Origin: Caecibacteroides pullorum
GTDB lineage: Bacteria; Bacteroidota; Bacteroidia; Bacteroidales; Bacteroidaceae
Assembly: GCF_019239235.1 (NCBI RefSeq)
Contig: NZ_JAAZTS010000009.1
Span: 1-64,000, forward strand
Length of the DNA: 64,000 nucleotides
Reading direction: 5' to 3'
This document shows positions 37,132 to 46,183 of this stretch, piece after piece. Within the stretch, counting starts at the first letter, position 1; each line of letters starts with the position of its first letter. The position numbers and the translations under genes were made by a program. The notes under the pieces were generated by a model that was given only the letters and a program-made list of their open reading frames with translations, ran no database searches and was not told the origin of the DNA.

Positions 37132-37205
37132 CTCCGTACATTCTCCGTATACAAGTACCCAAACATGGAGCAGGTACGGACCTGGTACGGAGAAGGTATG
37201 GAGAA
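37132..37205. repeat. 11-bp phased repeats, inverted set
   Basis: CTCCGTACATT (37132-37142) and CTCCGTATACA (37143-37153) face, across 19 bp, GGTACGGACCT (37173-37183), GGTACGGAGAA (37184-37194) and GGTATGGAGAA (37195-37205). All steps within a set are exactly 11 bp. Lies upstream of the minus-strand membrane-protein/XRE operon and downstream of kdgK. Confidence 0.7.
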
Positions 37206-37246
37206 AGGCATCTGTTTGCAGGATTTTTCCGTTTTTTACACTTACA

Positions 37247-38320
37247 TCATCTTGATACACGTCCGGAAGTATTTCCCTGCATCAGGCTTTCTACCTCCTC
37301 AACTGTCACCAGATTGAAATCGCCATAGACCGTATTCTTCAAGGCAGAAGCAGCCAAAGCAAAATCAAGTGCCTTCTGTGCATCATCGGGATAAGCTCGC
37401 AAACCATAAATCATACCTCCTACGAAGGCATCACCTGCACCCACACGGTCTACTTCATGCTCGATGTCATAGATTCCTGTGTGGTGCAACTTTCCATCGG
37501 ACAAAAGGACAGCTGCCAACAAATTATGGTTGGCTGTAAGTGAATTGCGCAACTCAAGGAAAACCTTCTGACAACGTGGTACAGCCTTACTTACTTTACG
37601 CATGAAAGTTTCGAATGCAGGCAGATTGGTTTCAAATGAAACATCAGCTGCGGTCACAGCCTTAAAACCGACAGGCTCAACTCCCATAATCTCCCGATAC
37701 TCGGGTTCGGCACCAAACAATACATCACTGTACTGCACAAGCGGCATCATCACTTCAGCTGCTGTCCGTCCATAGTTCCACAGTTTTTTGCGGAAATTCA
37801 AATCACACGAAATAATCAGTCCCATGCGATCGGCTACTTCCAACGCCTCACGACAGGCATCAGCCCCTTCCTGCGAAAGGGCGGCAGCAATACCCGACCA
37901 ATGGAACCATCCCGCTCCGTCGAACACCTTCTCCCAGTCAATCATACCCGGACGAAGAGTCGCAAATGCAGAATCCTCGCGATCGTACACGACATTGGAA
38001 TTACGAAAAGCAGCTCCCGGTTCCAAAAAATAAATCCCCATACGCTTGCCACCGAAAACGACACCTTCCGTGCCCAACCCATAAGAACGTAACGAATCAA
38101 TACAGGCATGAGCAATGGCATTGTCCGGCAAACGAGTTACAAACTCAGTCGGCACCCCGAAATGAGCCAACGACACTGCTACATTAGCCTCACTACCACC
38201 ATACGTGGCTATCCATTCGTTTGTCTGCGAAAAACGCCGGAAACCGGGGGTAGACAGACGAAGCATCACCTCACCGAAAGTAACCACTTTCTTTCCAATA
38301 TTCAATCGCTTGTTTTCCAT
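37247..38320 (-). CDS. kdgK: 2-dehydro-3-deoxygluconokinase
   Basis: 357 residues from ATG 38320 (MENKRLNIGKKVVTFGEV); the frame reaches a TTG further up. PfkB family with KDG-kinase features: FGEVMLRLSTPGFRRF, YGGSEANVAVSLAHFG near the start, DLNFRKKLW, and the C-terminal DRVGAGDAFVGGMIYGL catalytic loop. Phosphorylates KDG to KDPG in uronate breakdown. -7 box TAAATTTG (minus, 38370-38377). No eda in the window. Confidence 0.85.
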   Translation of the reverse strand: MENKRLNIGKKVVTFGEVMLRLSTPGFRRFSQTNEWIATYGGSEANVAVSLAHFGVPTEFVTRLPDNAIAHACIDSLRSYGLGTEGVVFGGKRMGIYFLEPGAAFRNSNVVYDREDSAFATLRPGMIDWEKVFDGAGWFHWSGIAAALSQEGADACREALEVADRMGLIISCDLNFRKKLWNYGRTAAEVMMPLVQYSDVLFGAEPEYREIMGVEPVGFKAVTAADVSFETNLPAFETFMRKVSKAVPRCQKVFLELRNSLTANHNLLAAVLLSDGKLHHTGIYDIEHEVDRVGAGDAFVGGMIYGLRAYPDDAQKALDFALAASALKNTVYGDFNLVTVEEVESLMQGNTSGRVSR

Positions 38321-38537
38321 CTGATTATCCAAGTTTTATTCTTCAATTCGTTTTGAGATTGCGAATGTACAAATTTAATGGATAACAAAATCGGTTCAAC
38401 TTCGAAAAAAGAAAAAAACTAGTAAAAATCCGAATATATATTCACACAAAATAATATAAAAGCCAAAGTATCCCTATCAAAACATTATTTTTATGCAATA
38501 TTCCCCTACGGATACGGAATAAGCATAAATTTTATCG

Positions 38538-38545
38538 TACCTTTG
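38538..38545 (+). promoter_or_regulatory. nhaC -7 box
   Basis: TACCTTTG, 21 bases before the nhaC start. Confidence 0.7.
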
Positions 38546-38566
38546 CCGCAAAATTGAAAAATAAGC

Positions 38567-40003
38567 ATGAATTCAACGAAGAAGATTCCCTCTCCCCTCG
38601 TATCCCTCCTGCCTATTGCGTTGCTGGCAGGAATGTTGTTTGCCACCATTAGTACTTTCGGAAGTGATGCGCTGAACGGTGGTAGCCAAATTTCCTTATT
38701 AGTAACCACTGCCTGCTGTGCACTTATCGGAATGGCCTTCTACCGCATTCCTTGGAAAAACTTTGAACGGGCAATAACCAATAATATAGCAGGTGTCTCT
38801 ACCGCCCTTCTCATTCTGCTTATTATCGGTGCATTAAGCGGAACTTGGATGATCAGTGGTGTAGTGCCAACCTTAATATATTATGGCATGCAGATAATCC
38901 ATCCTGATTTTTTTCTGGCTTCGACCTGCCTTATCTGCGCTCTCGTATCCGTAATGACTGGAAGTTCATGGACCACTATCGCTACTATCGGCATTGCCCT
39001 GATGGGCATCGGCAAAGCACAAGGGTTCCACGAAGGATGGATAGCCGGTGCTATCATCTCAGGAGCCTATTTTGGAGACAAAGTTTCCCCTCTGTCTGAC
39101 ACGACCATTCTGGCTTCATCGGTTACAGATACTCCTCTTTTTACCCACATCCGCTACATGATGATTACGACTGTGCCTTCCCTACTCATAGCTATCACAC
39201 TCTTCACCATCATGGGGTTAACGCACGACGGCGGTAGCACGGCCCAAGAAATGGCTGCATTTGGTGCAACACTGGAAAACAAATTTCATATTACTCCCTG
39301 GCTGTTGCTTGTTCCCATCGTAACAGGCATTCTTATTGCACGCAAAGTACCCTCTATTGTCACCTTGGCCATCTCGACCGTACTGGCTTGTGCAGCCGCC
39401 CTCATCTTTCAGCCCGACCTGCTGCGCGAAGTAGCAGAAGGTGGAAGCTTGTTCAAAGGAACAATGATGACCTGCTATGGAAGTACCAGCCTGCAGACCG
39501 ATAATAGCATCCTGACTGAACTGGTCGCCACCCGGGGTATGTCAGGTATGATGAATACCGTATGGCTTATCCTATGCGCCATGTGCTTCGGTGGAGCCAT
39601 GACGGCCAGTGGCATGTTGGGTAGTATCACATCCGTATGTGTACGTTTTATTAAAAGCCGTGTCAGCACTGTAGCTTCTACGGTTTTTTCAGGACTCTTT
39701 TTGAACATAGCCACAGCCGACCAATATATCAGCATCATTCTGCTGGGTAATATGTTTGGAGACATTTATAAAAGACAAGGCTACGAAAGCCGTCTGTTGA
39801 GCCGAACAACCGAAGATGCCGTAACAGTCACTTCCGTACTGATTCCATGGAATACTTGCGGCATGACCCAGGCCACCATCTTGAGTGTACCTACACTGGT
39901 CTATCTACCCTTCTGCTTCTTCAACCTCATCAGTCCGCTAATGAGCATCCTGATGGCAGCCATCGGGTATAAAATAGTTGTGAAGAAAGACAACCTGTCA
40001 TAA
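38567..40003 (+). CDS. nhaC: Na+/H+ antiporter, NhaC family
   Basis: 478 residues, about twelve membrane helices. NhaC landmarks: GALSGTWMISGVVPTLIYYG, SVMTGSSWTTIATIGIALMG, GAYFGDKVSPLSDTTILAS, and the late VLIPWNTCGMTQATIL. Exchanges cytosolic Na+ for protons in the inner membrane. Second Na+/H+ antiporter of the window. Convergent with the esterase; a hairpin (40009-40059) separates them. Confidence 0.92.
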   Translation: MNSTKKIPSPLVSLLPIALLAGMLFATISTFGSDALNGGSQISLLVTTACCALIGMAFYRIPWKNFERAITNNIAGVSTALLILLIIGALSGTWMISGVVPTLIYYGMQIIHPDFFLASTCLICALVSVMTGSSWTTIATIGIALMGIGKAQGFHEGWIAGAIISGAYFGDKVSPLSDTTILASSVTDTPLFTHIRYMMITTVPSLLIAITLFTIMGLTHDGGSTAQEMAAFGATLENKFHITPWLLLVPIVTGILIARKVPSIVTLAISTVLACAAALIFQPDLLREVAEGGSLFKGTMMTCYGSTSLQTDNSILTELVATRGMSGMMNTVWLILCAMCFGGAMTASGMLGSITSVCVRFIKSRVSTVASTVFSGLFLNIATADQYISIILLGNMFGDIYKRQGYESRLLSRTTEDAVTVTSVLIPWNTCGMTQATILSVPTLVYLPFCFFNLISPLMSILMAAIGYKIVVKKDNLS

Positions 40004-40008
40004 ATGAG

Positions 40009-40059
40009 AAGAAGCTTCGAGGACAATACACATGTAAATGTCAACCCACGAAGCTTCTT
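40009..40059. terminator. Bidirectional hairpin between nhaC and esterase
   Basis: AAGAAGCTTCG (40009-40019) pairs perfectly with CGAAGCTTCTT (40049-40059) across a 29-nt loop. Confidence 0.6.
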
Positions 40060-40093
40060 TCAATCAATTCTTTTTCAGCCAATAAAATCTGGG

Positions 40094-40918
40094 TTACTTC
40101 TGTTTTCCGAAAAATTTCTCAAAAAACAAAATCTGGTAATCAATGGAATTATTCCAATAAATATTATTATGTGTGCCGGGTCTGGTAATAAAATCGTGAT
40201 CGATCCCCCGGCCCAATAAACGTTGATGAAGTTCTTTATTCACCTCAAGAAAGAAATCACTCTCACCGCAATCGAATATAATGGCCAAATCACCATTCTC
40301 TATCTTGTCTATCTGATTAATGGCTGTATGTTCGTCCCAACGTTTCCTATTGGCAGCATACTCTCCCAGCTGTTTATTCATCTGCCAGTTCAGCGGGAAA
40401 GGACGGATATCCACTCCACCGCTGGTACTGCCGGCAGCACCAAATACATCTTTATGACGGAAGGCATTCCACAAAGCACCGTGGCCACCCATACTCAGTC
40501 CTGTAATCGCACGACCCTGAGGTGCTGCAATCGTCTTATAATGACTATCCGTATAAGCAATCAATTCGGAAGATACAAATGTTTCATAACGGTATGAAGA
40601 GTTCACCGGACTATCCCAGTACCAACTGTTTTTTCCATCCGGACAAACAAATATAATACCTTTTTCGTCGGCTATGGAAGGCAATTGAGGTTTGATATTG
40701 ATCCATGTCTTGGCATTTCCACCGTAACCATGTAATAAATAAACTACCGGACACGCCTGAGCCCGATCGCCTTCTGCCTTGTCAGGCACAACATAAACAA
40801 CTTGAACCTCCTTATCCATGGAACGGCTTTTAACCATTACCGTATCCACCCGTGCCGCCTGTACAGACAACACAACCAAACATAGCAGCATACCTGCCAA
40901 AAAGAACTCTTTTTTCAT
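40094..40918 (-). CDS. Exported esterase, alpha/beta hydrolase (CE1-like)
   Basis: 274 residues with signal peptide (SVQAARVD). Nucleophile elbow GLSMGGHGALWNAF (GxSxG), oxyanion region YLLHGYGGNAKTW, and a C-terminal acid/His (DCGESDFF, RPGTHNNIYW). Matches the putative-esterase/feruloyl-esterase and S-formylglutathione hydrolase-like fold; in Bacteroides such exported proteins often deacylate glycans. Substrate uncertain. Confidence 0.82.
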   Translation of the reverse strand: MKKEFFLAGMLLCLVVLSVQAARVDTVMVKSRSMDKEVQVVYVVPDKAEGDRAQACPVVYLLHGYGGNAKTWINIKPQLPSIADEKGIIFVCPDGKNSWYWDSPVNSSYRYETFVSSELIAYTDSHYKTIAAPQGRAITGLSMGGHGALWNAFRHKDVFGAAGSTSGGVDIRPFPLNWQMNKQLGEYAANRKRWDEHTAINQIDKIENGDLAIIFDCGESDFFLEVNKELHQRLLGRGIDHDFITRPGTHNNIYWNNSIDYQILFFEKFFGKQK

Positions 40919-40959
40919 TAATTACAGATGTTTTATTACAAAAGACTACAAAATTGCTC

Positions 40960-40976
40960 CAAATTTAGTATGTTTG
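40960..40976. promoter_or_regulatory. Abutting divergent -7 boxes
   Basis: TAAATTTG on the minus strand (40960-40967, for the esterase) and TATGTTTG on the plus strand (40969-40976, for the CBS/CorC gene) are separated by one base. Two RNA polymerases could not occupy both at once. Confidence 0.55.
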
Positions 40977-41000
40977 CAGCGAAAACACTTCATTTATTAT

Positions 41001-42305
41001 ATGGAATTTATTATCATTCTACTTTTATTAGTATTGAACGGCATTTTTGCCATGTATGAAATCGCACTTGTATCATCCAGTAAAGCACGGCTAGAAACTC
41101 TGGTCAACAAAGGAAACAAACGAGCTAAAGGGGTACTGAAACAACTGGAAGAACCCGAAAAATTTCTTTCTACAATCCAAATAGGCATCACTCTCATCGG
41201 AATTGTTTCCGGTGCATACGGTGGTGCAAATATTGCAGACGACCTGGTTCCACTATTTGCTCTGATTCCTGGAGCTGAGCCATACGCAGCAAATCTGGCC
41301 ATGATAACCACAGTAGCCGTTATCACCTATCTATCCCTGATTATCGGTGAACTGGTTCCGAAAACCGTTGCCATGAACAACCCTGAGAAATGGGCAACCC
41401 GCCTCAGTCCGTTCATGATCGTACTCAGCAAAATTTCCTATCCGTTTGTCTGCCTCCTCAGCGCATCCACACGCCTGACCAACCGTCTTATCGGTATGGA
41501 AAACAACGAAGAACGCCAAATGACACAAGACGAACTGAAAATGATACTCCACCAAAGCTCCGAACAGGGTGTCATTGACAAAGACGAAACCGAAATGCTA
41601 AAAGACGTATTCCGTTTCTCGGACAAACGTGCCAATGATTTGATGACCTACCGACGCGACATCGTCGTGCTCCACCCGACAGACAGTCCTGAACAAGTGC
41701 TGAAAACAATCCAAGAACAGCATTTCAGCAAATACCTGCTAACTGACAAAAGCATGGAAGATATCATCGGTGTCGTATCAGTGAAAGATATCATCTTGAT
41801 GATGGGCAATACCAATCAACGTTTCGACCTGCGCAGCATTGCTCGTCCGGCCCAATTTATTCCTGAAAGCCTTTATGCAAAGAAAGTTCTGGAAATCTTC
41901 AAGAAGAATAAAAACAAATTTGGAGTAGTAGTCGACGAATATGGCAATACACAAGGTATAATCACCCTGCATGACCTGACAGAAAGCATCTTCGGCGATA
42001 TTCTGGAAGAAAACGAAATGGAAGAACAAGACATCGTAGCACGCCAGGATGGCTCGTTACTGGTAGAAGCCTCCATGAATTTGGACGACTTCATGGAAGC
42101 CATGGGCATCCTCGATTATGATGATCTGAAAGAAGAAGACTTCACCACACTAAGCGGACTGGCCATGTTCCTTGTAGGACGTGTTCCGAAAGCCGGTGAT
42201 CTTTTCACATACAAAAACCTGCACTTTGAAATTGTAGATATGGATCGCGGACGAGTAGACAAACTACTAGTCACTAAAGACGAACCGGAAGAAGAAGACA
42301 TCTAA
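41001..42305 (+). CDS. CNNM/HlyC-CorC family membrane protein with CBS domains
   Basis: 434 residues from MEFIIILLLLVLNGIFAMYE; the frame is open further left but covers the promoter. DUF21 membrane domain (1-190, with FAMYEIALVSSSKARLE), two CBS domains (about 215-335, VLHPTDSPEQVLKTI), and a C-terminal CorC/HlyC domain (DFMEAMGILDYDDLKEEDF... ). Members are Mg2+/Co2+ efflux-related or of unknown ion specificity. Terminator at 42363-42392 follows. Confidence 0.88.
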   Translation: MEFIIILLLLVLNGIFAMYEIALVSSSKARLETLVNKGNKRAKGVLKQLEEPEKFLSTIQIGITLIGIVSGAYGGANIADDLVPLFALIPGAEPYAANLAMITTVAVITYLSLIIGELVPKTVAMNNPEKWATRLSPFMIVLSKISYPFVCLLSASTRLTNRLIGMENNEERQMTQDELKMILHQSSEQGVIDKDETEMLKDVFRFSDKRANDLMTYRRDIVVLHPTDSPEQVLKTIQEQHFSKYLLTDKSMEDIIGVVSVKDIILMMGNTNQRFDLRSIARPAQFIPESLYAKKVLEIFKKNKNKFGVVVDEYGNTQGIITLHDLTESIFGDILEENEMEEQDIVARQDGSLLVEASMNLDDFMEAMGILDYDDLKEEDFTTLSGLAMFLVGRVPKAGDLFTYKNLHFEIVDMDRGRVDKLLVTKDEPEEEDI

Positions 42306-42362
42306 TGTTCCTTATTCTTAAGAATTAGATTTTATTTTCTAAATAACGAATAACCCCATAAA

Positions 42363-42392
42363 AAAGGGCGGCTCATTTTTGAACCGCCCTTT
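42363..42392. terminator. Bidirectional terminator
   Basis: AAAGGGCGG and CCGCCCTTT pair around CTCATTTTTGAA with A-run left and T/C-rich right; between convergent genes. Confidence 0.85.
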
Positions 42393-42413
42393 CTATCGAT
42401 TACACCTATTTCC

Positions 42414-43013
42414 TTATTTCTTGGCCGGTGAAGAATAACGTGCATTCAAACCTTCCAAAATTTCCTTTGTAATATTGTAAACGCTATCGGCATACAACAG
42501 ATTATCAAAACCAGTATTGCTGATAATCATGCTGTAACCCTTTGTCTTGTTATATTCTTTCAGGAAAGAATTAATAGAATCACGCAACTGCAAACTGTTT
42601 TTTTCATTTTCGCTCATCAGTTCAGACTGCAATTTATTGCTCAGGGCCTGCAAATCTTGCTCCAACTTAGCAATACGGTTGTATTCCTGTTGAGCTCTTT
42701 CCTGCGAAAGATAAGCATTGTTCTGATATTTGGTCTGAAATTCCTGCTTTTGCTTTTCCAATTCAGTAGCCTTCTGGTTGAGAGTCAGACGTACATTTTC
42801 GCTCTTCTTCACCATCGCTTCATTCAGGTCAATGCAGAAATTGTATTTGGCCAACAATGTGTCTATCTCTACATAAGCAATCTTCATGCCTGACAGGCCG
42901 GCTTGAGCAGGAGCACTAACCGATTGATTGTTTGTATTGCCTGCACATTGGGAAAACAAAACAACAAAGGCCAAAGCAGCCAAACCGTTCAGGAGGTAAT
43001 TCAATTTCTTCAT
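42414..43013 (-). CDS. OmpH/Skp-like lipoprotein chaperone
   Basis: 199 residues. Lipobox ending Cys23 (LFSQC), unusual for Skp, which is soluble. The body is a long helical coiled coil (EKQKQEFQTKYQNNAYLSQE, LEQDLQALSNKLQSEL) with the C-terminal strand SMIISNTGFDNLLYAD; the pattern is that of the OmpH family of periplasmic outer-membrane protein chaperones. 32 bases after the upstream small membrane protein gene, so probably one transcript. Confidence 0.85.
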   Translation of the reverse strand: MKKLNYLLNGLAALAFVVLFSQCAGNTNNQSVSAPAQAGLSGMKIAYVEIDTLLAKYNFCIDLNEAMVKKSENVRLTLNQKATELEKQKQEFQTKYQNNAYLSQERAQQEYNRIAKLEQDLQALSNKLQSELMSENEKNSLQLRDSINSFLKEYNKTKGYSMIISNTGFDNLLYADSVYNITKEILEGLNARYSSPAKK

Positions 43014-43045
43014 AATTTTGAATACAATAATATTTTTAGAATTAA

Positions 43046-43285
43046 TTAGTTCACACTTTCATTCAAGGCTTTTTCCAATTCATCAATGGAAAAACGAGAT
43101 TTTTTCTGCGCAGCTCTGTCTTGCGACTGAACGCATCCAATGCCTTTCTTACGAAGCGCCTTATTACCGCTTACATGGCCATTAGGGAATCGTCCTCCTT
43201 TTACAAAAAAGACCTTTACACCCAACAGAAGCACACAAATAGCAACTATTAACAAAGTTATCAATACAGTCTCGAGCATTTCCAT
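43046..43285 (-). CDS. Small membrane-anchored protein
   Basis: 79 residues (or 77 from the second Met). One N-terminal helix (VLITLLIVAICVLLLGVKVFF), then GGRFPNGHVSGNKALRKKGIGCVQSQD, a segment I associate with conserved Bacteroidetes membrane proteins, and an acidic C-terminus. -7 box TATATTTG (minus, 43300-43307). Upstream of and probably co-transcribed with the OmpH-like gene. Function unknown. Confidence 0.7.
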   Translation of the reverse strand: MEMLETVLITLLIVAICVLLLGVKVFFVKGGRFPNGHVSGNKALRKKGIGCVQSQDRAAQKKSRFSIDELEKALNESVN

Positions 43286-43472
43286 TAATTTTGTGGGTGC
43301 AAATATAGGGCTTTGCAGGGACTAAGCCGCCTTTTTTCTTCTAAAAAAAGAAGATGGGTTGGCAGAATAATTCATTATTTAACCATATTTAGCAATATAT
43401 CGTTCATGCAACAGTCCTTAAGAGAAAGGAAAAACAGATTGCTACAAGGCAAAAACCAAAACAAAAAGAAGT

Positions 43473-44930
43473 ATGGAAAAGAAAAATTTGAAACCGGCAG
43501 GAGTGTTCCACTATTTTGAGGAAATCTGCCAAGTACCACGCCCTTCCAAACATGAAGAAAAAATAATAGCTTACCTGAAAGAATTCGGCCAAAAGCACCA
43601 CTTGGAAACATTATCGGACGAAGTTGGCAATGTGTTAATCAGGAAACCGGCCACACCAGGCATGGAAAACCGTAAAACCGTAGTTCTGCAATCCCATGTG
43701 GATATGGTCTGTGAAAAGAATAACGATGTAAAACACGATTTTATGACAGATCCCATCCAAACCGAAGTAGACGGAGAATGGCTGAAAGCCAAAGGTACAA
43801 CTCTGGGAGCAGACAACGGTATTGGTGTAGCAACCGAATTAGCCCTTCTGACCGACGATACGATTGAACACGGCCCTCTGGAGTGCTTGTTCACAGTGGA
43901 TGAAGAAACAGGCTTGACAGGTGCATTTGCCCTGAAAGAGGGATTCATGACAGGAGAAATCTTACTGAACCTCGACTCGGAAGATGAAGGCGAACTGTTC
44001 ATCGGATGTGCAGGAGGAGTAGATTCTGTTGCTGAATTCAATTACCACGAAATAGATGTTCCAGCCGGATACTTTTGCTGTAAAATTCAAGTAAAAGGTC
44101 TGAAAGGCGGCCATTCAGGAGGAGACATTCACTTAGGATTGGGCAATGCCAACAAAATTCTGACTCGTTTCCTGAGTCTTGCTTCTCAAAAATACGACCT
44201 TTACTTATGTGACATCGATGGAGGCAATTTGCGTAATGCCATAGCCCGGGAAGCTCATGCAATCATTGCCATACCTGAAAATGACAAACACAGTTTGCGA
44301 ACCGATCTGAATATATTTGCTGCTGAAATACAAAATGAATATAACGTCATCGATCCAGATCTACAACTGATCATGGAATCAGAAAACTTCCATGCAAAAG
44401 CAATTGACCGCGATACTACACGCCGACTCCTTCAGGCACTCTACGCATGTCCTCACGGTGTATTTGCCATGAGTCAGGACATTCCCGGCCTGGTAGAAAC
44501 ATCTACCAATCTGGCTTCTGTCAAAATGAAACCCAACCATATTATCCGTATCGAAACCAGCCAACGTAGTTCCACGGCCTCCTCGAAACAAGACATTGCC
44601 AACATGGTACGTACTGTATTTGAAATGGCCGGCGCAACTGTTACTTTTGGCGACGGTTATCCAGGTTGGAAACCCAACCCACATTCCGAAATACTGGAAG
44701 TGGCCACTGCCTCCTATAAACGCCTGTTTGGCGTCGATGCCAAGGTTAAAGCAATCCATGCAGGACTGGAATGCGGCCTGTTCCTTGACAAATATCCGTC
44801 GCTCGACATGATTTCGTTTGGTCCTACTCTGCAAGGAGTACATTCACCAGACGAACGTATGCTGATACCAACGGTTCAGAAATTCTGGGATCATCTGCTG
44901 GATATTCTGAAAAACATTCCAACTAAATAA
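43473..44930 (+). CDS. pepD: Aminoacyl-histidine dipeptidase, M20 family
   Basis: 485 residues, typical PepD length. QSHVDMVCEKN (metal His/Asp), TTLGADNGIGVA (metal Asp), FTVDEETGLTGAF (Glu-Glu), NLDSEDEGELFIGCAGG, KGGHSGGDIHLGLGN, and the late AGLECGLF. Zn2+ peptidase releasing amino acids from His dipeptides in the cytosol. 15 bases before the EEP-family gene. Confidence 0.95.
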   Translation: MEKKNLKPAGVFHYFEEICQVPRPSKHEEKIIAYLKEFGQKHHLETLSDEVGNVLIRKPATPGMENRKTVVLQSHVDMVCEKNNDVKHDFMTDPIQTEVDGEWLKAKGTTLGADNGIGVATELALLTDDTIEHGPLECLFTVDEETGLTGAFALKEGFMTGEILLNLDSEDEGELFIGCAGGVDSVAEFNYHEIDVPAGYFCCKIQVKGLKGGHSGGDIHLGLGNANKILTRFLSLASQKYDLYLCDIDGGNLRNAIAREAHAIIAIPENDKHSLRTDLNIFAAEIQNEYNVIDPDLQLIMESENFHAKAIDRDTTRRLLQALYACPHGVFAMSQDIPGLVETSTNLASVKMKPNHIIRIETSQRSSTASSKQDIANMVRTVFEMAGATVTFGDGYPGWKPNPHSEILEVATASYKRLFGVDAKVKAIHAGLECGLFLDKYPSLDMISFGPTLQGVHSPDERMLIPTVQKFWDHLLDILKNIPTK

Positions 44931-44945
44931 TTACGGAACAGACGG

Positions 44946-46037
44946 ATGATACTCTTTTTACAAAGACACAGGAAGAATACGAAACCGCGTTTCGCATTTT
45001 ATTCTTTCTGTGTCTTTGTTTTTTCAAGCTACAGTCTGTTATGCAAGGCACAAAACAATGATACTTTGACTTTCCGCGTAGTCAGTTACAATGTAGAAAA
45101 CCTTTTTGACACCTATCATGACTCACTAAAAAACGACTACGAGTTTCTACCCGAGTCTGTTCGCCATTGGAACTATTCAAAATACAAGAAAAAGCTGAAC
45201 GACATCGGCCGCACTCTCATTGCCGTGGGCGAATGGACACCTCCAGCACTAATAGCCCTATGTGAGGTTGAAAATGACAGTGTATTGTATGATCTGACAC
45301 ACTACTCCGTATTGCGTGAAGTCGGATACCGTTATGTGATGACCCACTCCAACGACGAACGTGGTATTGATGTGGCCTTACTCTATCAACGTGGCTTGTT
45401 TAAATTATTAGACAATCACAGCATAATCATCGACAAACCCCGACCATCCGACCGGCCTACACGTGATATTTTGCATGTAAGCGGGATATTATTGAACGGC
45501 GATACCTTAGACATACTGATCGCTCATTTCCCATCCCGTTCAGGCGGTGCGAAAGAGAGTGAACCATATCGACTAAAGGCCGCCCACCGGCTAAAACAGA
45601 CAGCAGACAGTATCATCAGCCTTCGGCAATATCCACAGCTACTCATCATGGGAGACTTTAACGACTATCCTCACAATCGATCCATCAAGAAAATCATACA
45701 GGCAGAAGCTCTCGTTCCCGGCAATACGCCTCGTAACGATCAGCTATACCACTTGCTAGCCCGTAAGGTCCAAAAGGAGAAAAACTATGGAAGTTACAAA
45801 TATCAGGGGGAATGGGGATTGCTTGACCACCTTATTGTATCAGGTAATCTGCTAAAGCCCGATGCTCCACTCACTACCAGTGAAGCACATGCTGGAGTAG
45901 CTCGCCTACCGTTCCTATTGGTTCCGGACAAAAGATTCGGCGGAGTCCAGCCTTTCCGTACTTATATCGGCCCTCGATACGAAGGAGGCATCAGCGATCA
46001 CCTGCCTGTATGGGCAGAATTTCGACTGATTTACTAA
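44946..46037 (+). CDS. Endonuclease/exonuclease/phosphatase family protein
   Basis: 363 residues with a hydrophobic N-terminus (FCVFVFSSYSLLCKAQ), so probably exported. EEP motifs: VVSYNVENLFDTYHD, ALCEVEND, GDFNDYPHN (catalytic Asp/Asn), and the final SDHLPVWAEF with the His. Phosphoesterase or nuclease; substrate unknown. Close behind pepD. Confidence 0.85.
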   Translation: MILFLQRHRKNTKPRFAFYSFCVFVFSSYSLLCKAQNNDTLTFRVVSYNVENLFDTYHDSLKNDYEFLPESVRHWNYSKYKKKLNDIGRTLIAVGEWTPPALIALCEVENDSVLYDLTHYSVLREVGYRYVMTHSNDERGIDVALLYQRGLFKLLDNHSIIIDKPRPSDRPTRDILHVSGILLNGDTLDILIAHFPSRSGGAKESEPYRLKAAHRLKQTADSIISLRQYPQLLIMGDFNDYPHNRSIKKIIQAEALVPGNTPRNDQLYHLLARKVQKEKNYGSYKYQGEWGLLDHLIVSGNLLKPDAPLTTSEAHAGVARLPFLLVPDKRFGGVQPFRTYIGPRYEGGISDHLPVWAEFRLIY

Positions 46038-46183
46038 AGAAATGGATCAATTACAGAACGAAAAATTAATCATTCAGATACATAAATCCGTCAATCTGAC
46101 CTGTTGGAATCGAAATTACCCCTCCACACATTGCGGGTATCAAATAATTTTGCGAATATTGCACAAACAATCTATAATTTATC

